In this document: piece by piece, positions 59,701 through 64,000 of the stretch | Numbering within the stretch: the stretch's first letter is position 1 | How the letters are laid out: each line of letters starts with the position of its first letter | Origin: Candidatus Reidiella endopervernicosa | Lineage (GTDB): Bacteria; Pseudomonadota; Gammaproteobacteria; GCF-013343005 | Length of the DNA stretch: 64,000 nt | Direction: 5' to 3' | NCBI RefSeq assembly: GCF_013343005.1 | Contig: NZ_CP054491.1 | Span: forward strand, 2,586,501-2,650,500 | Program-made: the position numbers and the translations under genes | Notes under the pieces: generated by a model | The model's input: the letters and a program-made list of their open reading frames with translations, nothing else | The model's database searches: none | Told to the model about the DNA's origin: nothing

Positions 59701-60394
59701 CGCTACCAATCGCCACACCCGTAGCCGAAAAACCACCGCTACCATCACCCAAATAGAGCTTATGAGTTCGACCCATGTTGCCCGAGACAAGGTCAAGCTT
59801 GCCGTCGCCGTTAACATCACCCAGGGCGATATCTCGGGTGCTATCAGTATCTGAGCCGATATCGACGCCGGTGGCAGAAAAGACTCCACTGCCATCATTA
59901 AAATAGAGTTTGTTCGTTGCATTATAATTGGCGGTCAACAGGTCCAGGTCACCATCACCATCAATATCAATCAGGTGAACCTGCCAGGTCGTGTCGGCCT
60001 CACTACCAATGGCCGACCCAGAAAGCGGAAAACCCGCACTACCATCATTCAGATAGAGAAGATTGGCTGATGTATTACCGGCCACCAGATCCAGGTCACC
60101 ATCACCATCAACATCACCAAGGGTGACCCTTGTCGTGAAGTTCACATCACTATCGATAACCGTGCCTGTTTCGGTATCGTCTGGCAGCCCGATCTGACGC
60201 TCGCGCCAGGCCAGATAGACGGTCTGCTCAGTCGTTGACCAGTGGGCATTGCTTAAGCTGGTGTCATTAAGAGTGGCAGCTGAGAAATCTTCCGTAAACG
60301 GCAGGCCCGTCGTCGCCGCGCACAGTTGTGTAGAGACGATCAACAGCAGCAACAGGGTAATGGCATTTATAAAATGAACGGGCGTTCTGGTCAT
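53762..60394 (-). CDS. Giant FG-GAP/VCBS repeat surface protein with C-terminal sorting signal
   Basis: About 2210 aa. Start at 60394 (MTRTPVHFINAITLLLLLIV), giving a signal peptide; the frame opens at 60496. About 21 FG-GAP-type repeats of 47-50 residues occupy roughly 60-1080, each like LGDVDGDGDLDLVVGN then NKLYLNDGSGGFPATG, with calcium-binding D-x-D-x-D-G loops. Then come cadherin/Ig-like folds, a thrombospondin type 3-like D-rich stretch (DMDNDNISDRIDSDIDGDG), a HYR-like domain and a Calx-beta-like domain. The C-terminus GGGALHPLWLLLGLTGLSS then MARRKG is a GlyGly-CTERM-like signal. Probably an adhesin or cell-surface scaffold. Confidence 0.85.
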   Translation of the reverse strand: MTRTPVHFINAITLLLLLIVSTQLCAATTGLPFTEDFSAATLNDTSLSNAHWSTTEQTVYLAWRERQIGLPDDTETGTVIDSDVNFTTRVTLGDVDGDGDLDLVAGNTSANLLYLNDGSAGFPLSGSAIGSEADTTWQVHLIDIDGDGDLDLLTANYNATNKLYFNDGSGVFSATGVDIGSDTDSTRDIALGDVNGDGKLDLVSGNMGRTHKLYLGDGSGGFSATGVAIGSETEDTLSVRLGDLDGDGDLDLVVGNQRQVNRRYLNDGSGGFPATGTVIGSEDELTYDTLLGDVDSDGDLDFLSLGYEGNRLYLNDGSGGFPSNGAPISSDTYKNTLEGVLIDLDYDGDLDLVVANVGARNKYYLNDGSGVFSESTDIGSESDITYSLSMGDLNGDGALDMVTGRQSATNKLYMSSSSSTGGGFDASGTVIGSEVEKNWDVSLGDVDGDGDLDVIVAVQSATNKLYLNDGSGGFTTGTGTSIGTESDITYAVELGDIDGDGDLDLVTGTAPGINKLYLNNGSGSFSATGTAIGSETDNTRAVALADLDNDGDLDVVAGNAGDTHKYYLNDGSGGFPATGTDIGSDTDTTWEIALADLNGDGFPDLVAGNFQERNKLYLNDGSGGFTTGAGTDVGSDLGETYDVTLSDVDEDGDLDLISGDANQIIKLYLNDGSGGFTTGAGTAIGSETDNTTAVEVADINGDGHIDLVAGAHGNVSKFYLGDGSGGFSATGTQLGSNRDATFAIILGDLDGDGDFDMVNASDGNTHKLYMNNSGDGFSISTAIGSETESSYKAALGDVDGDGDLDLIIGNYNQTNRLYLNDGSGGYPATGSAIGSSDTDSTRAIKLGDVDGDSDLDLVVGNQNQTNKLYLNDGSGGFPSSGRDIGSETNYTSGIELTDIDQDGDLDVVAGNNGQTSKFYLNNGSGLFSATGSDIGSETNPTWSIAVGDLNGDNYPDVVTGVGNQTNRLYLNNGSGGFPATGTAIDTDSDNTTTIALGDVDGDNDLDLVSGSYGGINKLYRNNGSGLFNASGVAIGIDADQHWDLVLGDLDRDGDLDLVTGNPSGSNRLYWNNGSGSFSVSGEAIGSETDDTRGMALGDVDGNGYLDLIAANYNVTNKLYLQTKQYQLSGLAVSKKVNDSETDILTVRLSATETSSADTSIDYYLSNNGGTNWYKVISGEFFTFPDTGTDDLRWKAKLQTLSAARSPALSQIALQPFNTAPMLGGTFTTAGTVNDNATTSPFSGVTIADIESNDVSVAIGYSAANGTLSGTGLSGSAGGYILGSTDLTTLTSRLQALIFTPTTDQVITGNSVITTFTLTPNDGTVNGSANATTKVSATSVNKTPTGGVTISGKPTQFQILRASNDLADVDGLGGIGYQWKRGGSVIEGATSDSYPLQQADVGQTMTVTASYRDLENTDESVTSSATSTVVNVNDAPINTVLPIISGTVEVGNTISSSSGSWSDADGDGRVYSYQWRADGTNIGTDSNSYTLTGIEAHKSISVVVTANDSKGGITSATSVARTVGNVAPTISGNPATKVGDDVDYSFIPTVNDNDGDKLTFSIVNKPAWANFDTSSGALFGTPDSSDIGTTRGVVISVSDGEFESSLSAFKVWVFADMDNDNISDRIDSDIDGDGIENDWESDNGLDPYDPSDAAGDLDGDGLSNLEEFIAETNPAVDDNPPLVTAPDDVMVDATGLLTPVSLGSAIAIDGMDGNLTVTSDAPSHFKPGVHLVTWSATDSAGNSGSAIQMVMVNPMVDFSKDQLTAEGSSVTFNVILNGEAANYPVIVPYSVGGSAATDGSDHSLISATATLEEGTELAVSFATIDDGAGEGVENIVVTMGSPTNAVKGSMTTHTISLVEGNVAPIVTLSANQGFGDTRTVISGGGVVSLISSVSDPNIGDTHSYNWVASDNALVDGDGDSEADTFSFDPSGLSRGIYTVALDVSDGSASDATEITLNIVAAAPRLDQSDSDGDGIDDESEGYGDSDGDGVADYLDAISIPNVLQEQSGEAASYLIETEPGLRLSLGAIAFQTGNGQAEVNMEDVSNGGGDTDDSPEYDYTSELFDFIVSELPVAGQSIKVVIPQFVTIPANAVYRKWMPGGWQAFVEEGSNGLASAVGEAGFCPPPGDSAYQSGLNEGHWCVELTIEDGGPNDADSEANNSVVDPGGVAQQLAINEGSSSGGGALHPLWLLLGLTGLSSLMARRKGRGEWV

Positions 60395-60749
60395 AACACT
60401 CTCTTCTATACTGGTAGAGAATCCTCTATTGCTAACCACTGTCCTGAGATAGCGCCGATCAGTTACGCAAACCGCCATGCTGCCGACAGAGTCCAATTTC
60501 TGGTTAACAACCGAAGATATTCCTGAGAAAATCGCTATGCGCCATCACAAGGTGGCACTCTATTTATGAGGCTTAAATGGGCTACGCCTATCGCCAGCAG
60601 GATCTAGTAACGACCAGCCCTCCCCCTCTAATCCGGGGGAAATCACCTATATAGACTCACTACTCAAGAGATTAACAAGAGAGAAAAAAGAAACCCTACG
60701 AATCCCTACGGCGGGAACGGGTTAGAACAGAAGGGGGGGGGGTAGCGGC
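60395..60749. other. Intergenic region between the FG-GAP gene and the response regulator gene
   Basis: 355 bases with no supported gene. It includes a run of ten Gs near 60733, an indel-prone stretch. The promoter of the FG-GAP gene should be in the 60395-60600 part, but no clear sigma-54 or sigma-28 site is visible. Confidence 0.5.
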
Positions 60750-61427
60750 CTAAATAACCGCTATGTCGATGCAAAGCTGATAGCCCTCGTTGCGAATGGC
60801 CTTAATGGGCTGATTTGGAGTACCGGCCTGCAAAAGCTTTTTTCGCAGGCGAACGATTTGGACCTCTAGTGTACTCTTGGAGATGCTATCGCTCTTAGAA
60901 AGTTCCATCAGCTGCCAGTACGCCAGACGGTGTTCTAATGCACGAGCGAAGGCACAAATTATCATGGCCTCTTTTGATGACAGATTCACACTGTGGTCAG
61001 GTCCTTGCAGTAGTAACGTGGTGCTATCCAATACAAAATCATGCTGAATTCCTGATTTCAGCCGGCGTGCCAGCGCCTTCACCGCGGCACCAAGCTCTTC
61101 AACCGAGGTGGGCTTGGTCAGATAGATATCAGCGCCCGACTCGTAACCGAGCAGCTTGTCGTTAACCTGGCCCCGAGAGGTAACCATGATGATCCCAACC
61201 TCGGGCTGCACCGCACGGACGCATTGAGCAAGGCTAATCCCATCTTCACCAGGAAGATTGAGATCGATCACCATCAAATCAACCGAGAGGCTCTTTAACT
61301 CATCACTCAGGGCCTCAGCACAGTCCACTCCCTGCACGCCGTAACCCATGCCTCGCAAAGCCTCAACCGTGACCTCACGCAGTGCATCGTGATCTTCCAC
61401 CACGACAATATTCAGACTGGCAGCCAT
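60750..61427 (-). CDS. OmpR-type response regulator
   Basis: 225 aa. Receiver domain (IVVVEDHDALREVTVEALRG, acceptor D in LMVIDLNLPGEDG, K in IYLTKPTS) and a winged-helix output domain (KEAMIICAFARALEHRLAYW, LEVQIVRLRKKLLQAGTPNQ). I chose the ATG at 61427 (MAASLNIVVVEDHD), since the frame upstream overlaps the kinase gene with unrelated sequence. It follows the 7TMR-DISM kinase, its likely partner, and may control the adjacent FG-GAP gene. Confidence 0.88.
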   Translation of the reverse strand: MAASLNIVVVEDHDALREVTVEALRGMGYGVQGVDCAEALSDELKSLSVDLMVIDLNLPGEDGISLAQCVRAVQPEVGIIMVTSRGQVNDKLLGYESGADIYLTKPTSVEELGAAVKALARRLKSGIQHDFVLDSTTLLLQGPDHSVNLSSKEAMIICAFARALEHRLAYWQLMELSKSDSISKSTLEVQIVRLRKKLLQAGTPNQPIKAIRNEGYQLCIDIAVI

Positions 61428-61449
61428 AGCTCGAACCTTACCTCTGTTT

Positions 61450-63255
61450 CTAACGGTCTGTATCGCACCCAGCCATCCAGCCATCCAGCAAGCCAACAAT
61501 GTTTCTCACCAGATAGAGACCGATACCTGAGCCCGTATTTCCGTGAGCAGCCTGATTTCGGTAGTACTTTTCAAACACCTGCTCGGGATCGGGCATCCCT
61601 GCTACCCCAGGAACATTGGTAATACCTAGCAACACTCCCTCTCTTCCCTGATATTCATGGGGTTGTGCATCAAGCTGAACGGGAATATCCACATCCCTAT
61701 ATTTGATGGCATTACCGATCAGATTGCCAAGCACAATATTCAACAGCTGAGGATCGCTGTTTATCCTGGGGAGTGGCGACGACTGAAGCGAAATCTGATG
61801 TGTGCCGTTACGTTCAAACTCAACAAGCATCGAATTGATGTCACATAGCTGACGTTTAGGTACCAGCTGTCTCTGTTCCATCTGATCCGCCTGCAGACAG
61901 CGTTCAATAATGGCATCGATATCCATAGTCGCCTGTATCGCATGCTGCTTGATCGGCTCGGACTGCTGCTCCATCCCCATCGCCATACGAATCACGGAGA
62001 GCGGTGTCTTGAGTTCATGATTGAGCATATCCATAAAACGACTCTGCTCTCTGCGCTGTCGCTTCTCGATTTCGAGCTGTTGTTGGCTCATTCTCAAACT
62101 CTGCTGTGCCTGTTCGCTTGCGCGCATCATCTCTTTTGAGCGGCTATGCAGCAGACTAAACATCAAACCGGAGGTCACAATACCCTGAAACAGCAGCACG
62201 AGAAGATATATCTTTTGAGGTTCAATCCAGCCCAGCAAGATCAGTTGCTCATCGAGCTGTGCAACGGCAATAAGAATATAAAAAAGCCTCAATGTAGCTA
62301 TCTTGGGAACGGCCTCACGTTTTGCACTAAAGGCCAGATATAGAAACAGTGGTACGAACAGCAGCTTCACCAGGGCGTTAACATGGAGAGCCATTTGTGT
62401 ATTGCCATAGAACATGATCCCTAATTCGATCAGGATTAATACCGCCAAGAGATCGAGCGCACGCAACGCCGGTTTCGACGGTGCATAGTCAGCAAACATC
62501 GTTCGGTGAAACATCAAGGCAGTCAACGGCATGATACAGACCAGATAGTTCGTAACCACATCGGTTGCACCACTGGGTATGAAGCCAATTATTGGTACTA
62601 GACGCCCTGTAATAGCGAGATGATAGAGGATGTAACAACTCTGATAGAGAACAAACCAGGCCACCACTCTCTGGCGACCCGCAACATAGTCACTGACCGC
62701 CCAAAACAACAACCACAATAAGAGCCCTGCATACAGTGCCTGAAACAGGACAAATCTATAATCAAGGTTTCGTGCATCCGCTGGCTGATGAACATCGAGC
62801 AACATAAACGAAGAGCTGGTAGTTTGCAGACGAAGATAATAGACCGTCTCAGGCGCGCTAGGATTAACCACGAACTCCAGCGCCACCATCGTAAAATCGT
62901 AGTCATCTGTGTAACTGCGATCACCCAGCACCTGAGTTTTCCAACCATTAACTGAAGCAGGGTCTGGTTCATAGAGGACGACCTGATCCAGAATGGTCGG
63001 GTTGATACGTACCAGCAGCTCGCCTGTCTTATCTGGCGTTACAACGAATCGAATCCAGTGCACCGATTCGCTAAAGCCCTTAGACAAGAAATCACCCATT
63101 GGCTTGAAATCAGCCTTCGCGACTTCATTGATTGACATCGTACCGAAACGATCCTCAATAACTCCGCGCGATGAGACAAGCTCGCTGCCCCACACGGTCG
63201 CAGTGAGTCCAAAGCAGCAGAGAAAGATCAGATATATGAGAATCTTTTTCATCAA
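61450..63255 (-). CDS. 7TMR-DISM sensor histidine kinase
   Basis: 601 aa. A signal peptide (IYLIFLCCFGLTATVWG) and a 7TMR-DISMED2-type extracellular domain of about 170 residues are followed by seven TM helices (about 180-390). Then come a coiled coil, HisKA (FMDMLNHELKTPLSVIRMAM) and HATPase (LGNLIGNAIKYRD, GSGIGLYLVRNIVGLLDG). The C-terminus stops within about ten residues of this G2-type box (WMAGCDTDR), shorter than usual, so the last strand of the ATPase fold is missing or replaced. It ends 22 bases before the chosen start of the response regulator. Confidence 0.85.
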   Translation of the reverse strand: MMKKILIYLIFLCCFGLTATVWGSELVSSRGVIEDRFGTMSINEVAKADFKPMGDFLSKGFSESVHWIRFVVTPDKTGELLVRINPTILDQVVLYEPDPASVNGWKTQVLGDRSYTDDYDFTMVALEFVVNPSAPETVYYLRLQTTSSSFMLLDVHQPADARNLDYRFVLFQALYAGLLLWLLFWAVSDYVAGRQRVVAWFVLYQSCYILYHLAITGRLVPIIGFIPSGATDVVTNYLVCIMPLTALMFHRTMFADYAPSKPALRALDLLAVLILIELGIMFYGNTQMALHVNALVKLLFVPLFLYLAFSAKREAVPKIATLRLFYILIAVAQLDEQLILLGWIEPQKIYLLVLLFQGIVTSGLMFSLLHSRSKEMMRASEQAQQSLRMSQQQLEIEKRQRREQSRFMDMLNHELKTPLSVIRMAMGMEQQSEPIKQHAIQATMDIDAIIERCLQADQMEQRQLVPKRQLCDINSMLVEFERNGTHQISLQSSPLPRINSDPQLLNIVLGNLIGNAIKYRDVDIPVQLDAQPHEYQGREGVLLGITNVPGVAGMPDPEQVFEKYYRNQAAHGNTGSGIGLYLVRNIVGLLDGWMAGCDTDR

Positions 63256-63334
63256 ATTCAGTATTAATAATCCCGCATCACGCTGGAAAATCCTGCGCTT
63301 GCCTAATCCAAGACAGGTAAAACTAGATTGCCTT

Positions 63335-63617
63335 CGCTGACCGCCATGGATAGCGAAGCGAAGGCGATTAGTCCGCGATAGTCGACGCCGTCTGCATATT
63401 CGTAGTTGAGAGCGCGAGCGGACGACGAAGAAGATGCAGCAGCGGCTTTATGTCGGCGTAGAGTCACTGAGGGAGTTGTGTAGAGCCGCGAAGAGGTGAT
63501 TACGCAACGTACGCAGAACAGTCGAGGCGCCGAAGGCATAAACGGTCGCGTTAAGTTTTGCTGTTTGCTTGGGCTTGGATGCCCAAAACAAACTTTCGCA
63601 AAATAGCGACTCCCCGA
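63335..63617 (-). repeat. Interspersed element, copy 12 (minus orientation, intergenic)
   Basis: 283 bp, the only copy on the opposite strand. Begins (minus) TCGGGGAGTCGC, TTCGCTTCGCTATCC subfamily. It lies between the kinase gene and the tRNA-Arg terminator, 80 bases upstream of the kinase start. Confidence 0.92.
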
Positions 63618-63683
63618 TGCGAATTTTGACAATTGAACATATAACCAGAAATTTTACATGGCAAATTGCCCATAGGACTGGGC

Positions 63684-63725
63684 AAAAAAAAACAGGCAGT
63701 ACCGAAATACGGTAACTGCCTGTTT
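63684..63725 (-). terminator. Terminator of tRNA-Arg(ACG)
   Basis: On the minus strand, AAACAGGCAGTTACCG and its near complement around a short AT loop, followed by a run of nine Ts. It is intact, unlike the terminator of the other tRNA-Arg. Confidence 0.85.
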
Positions 63726-63738
63726 GGTCTTTCCAATA

Positions 63739-63815
63739 TGGTGCGCCCGGCACGATTCGAACGTGCGACCGCCTGGTTCGTAGCCAGGTACTCTATCCAG
63801 CTGAGCTACGGGCGC
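63739..63815 (-). tRNA. tRNA-Arg (anticodon ACG)
   Basis: A 77-base cloverleaf with encoded CCA. The acceptor stem is GCGCCCG/CGGGCGC; the anticodon stem CCTGG/CCAGG encloses the loop CTACGAA (anticodon ACG, read as ICG). The T-loop is CGTTCGAATCG. The A34 would be edited to inosine by TadA. Confidence 0.97.
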
Positions 63816-63830
63816 TTTTTAGAGCAGCAG

Positions 63831-63859
63831 ATTATGAAGATCTAGCCTGCTGCTGTCAA
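63831..63859 (-). promoter_or_regulatory. Sigma-70 promoter of tRNA-Arg(ACG)
   Basis: On the minus strand, TTGACA, a 17-base spacer and CATAAT, 15 bases before the tRNA 5' end. This is a near-consensus housekeeping promoter. Confidence 0.8.
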
Positions 63860-64000
63860 GATAAATGACTGAGAGTGAAGAATTTTCGGCTCTCTCAGTT
63901 CATTCGTTCAGAGGGTTTCCACCCTCTATCGAAACCTCCTATATATTCGAAGGATTCGAAGTACAATCTTGACGGTTATCTGCCGTCAAACATCAACAAC

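Noticed and set aside
24-63617. Group I or group II self-splicing intron
   Set aside because: The element lies antisense in cheB and cheR, is too short for group II, and I see no intron core motifs. RNA splicing in only one orientation cannot explain all sites.
24-63617. A 2-bp target-site duplication at the element ends
   Set aside because: The left and right dinucleotides differ at the sites checked (cc/ca, cc/cg, cc/at, ct/at). The best-restoring model puts the left pair within the element and leaves no duplication.
24-63617. CRISPR array
   Set aside because: The repeats are 284 bp, thousands of bases apart, in two orientations and without uniform spacers.

Overview
The window comes from a motile, Gram-negative gammaproteobacterium. 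The evidence is a polar-flagellum and chemotaxis gene order of the Pseudomonas/Vibrio type (cheY-cheZ-cheA-cheB-parC-parP-cheW plus DUF2802), the block flgN-flgM-flgA facing cheV-cheR-flgBCDE, and many cyclic-di-GMP proteins. The species cannot be named from these bases.

Layout. 1-1912: 3' part of hypF (hydrogenase maturation). 2386-5308: the AmmeMemoRadiSam genes. 5382-7582: a FliK-like gene and an FlhB-C-terminus-like gene. 7.6-8.7 kb: an exported amidohydrolase-like protein. 8.7-16.5 kb (minus strand): DUF2802, a small charged protein, cheW, parP, parC, cheB, cheA, cheZ, cheY and the last codons of fliA. 16.8-24.3 kb: the flgF start, flgE, flgD, flgC, flgB, cheR and cheV (all minus), then flgA, flgM, flgN and a YcgR/PilZ gene (plus). 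26-29.8 kb: two glycosyltransferase-like genes and an ATP-grasp gene, divergent from a 67-aa peptide and an HEXXH enzyme that together look like a small RiPP locus. 29.9-34.5 kb: tRNA-Arg(CCT), an usher-like barrel protein with SPOR repeats and a glycine-zipper protein. 34.7-46.4 kb: a diguanylate cyclase, a FlgT-like lipoprotein, a TetR-RND efflux operon and a PAS/GGDEF/EAL protein. 46.8-53.5 kb: a periplasmic repeat protein with a chemoreceptor, then a frameshifted hybrid kinase. 53.7-63.3 kb: a giant FG-GAP surface protein, a response regulator and a 7TMR-DISM kinase. The end holds tRNA-Arg(ACG).

The outstanding feature is a non-coding interspersed element of about 284 bp, present in 12 copies (one per ~5 kb). 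Nine copies lie inside genes: hypF twice, fliK, the flhB-like gene, cheB, cheR twice, the chemoreceptor, and a flgF/fliA junction. Removing exactly the same unit (YYGGGGAGTCGC...GGCGGTCAGCG, no target duplication) restores frame and conserved residues at most sites. For example, three cheR pieces sum to 278 codons and two chemoreceptor pieces to 526 codons. Eleven of 12 copies point the same way on the chromosome regardless of gene direction, so a conventional intron does not fit. The interrupted genes otherwise show little decay. The element may be scarlessly excisable, or this may be a mobile-element burst in a decaying or polyploid genome.

One copy joins the start of flgF to the end of fliA. 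This implies recombination between copies (or a misassembly) that removed the flagellar genes normally lying between them. Single-base homopolymer indels in the hybrid kinase are a caution about sequence accuracy.
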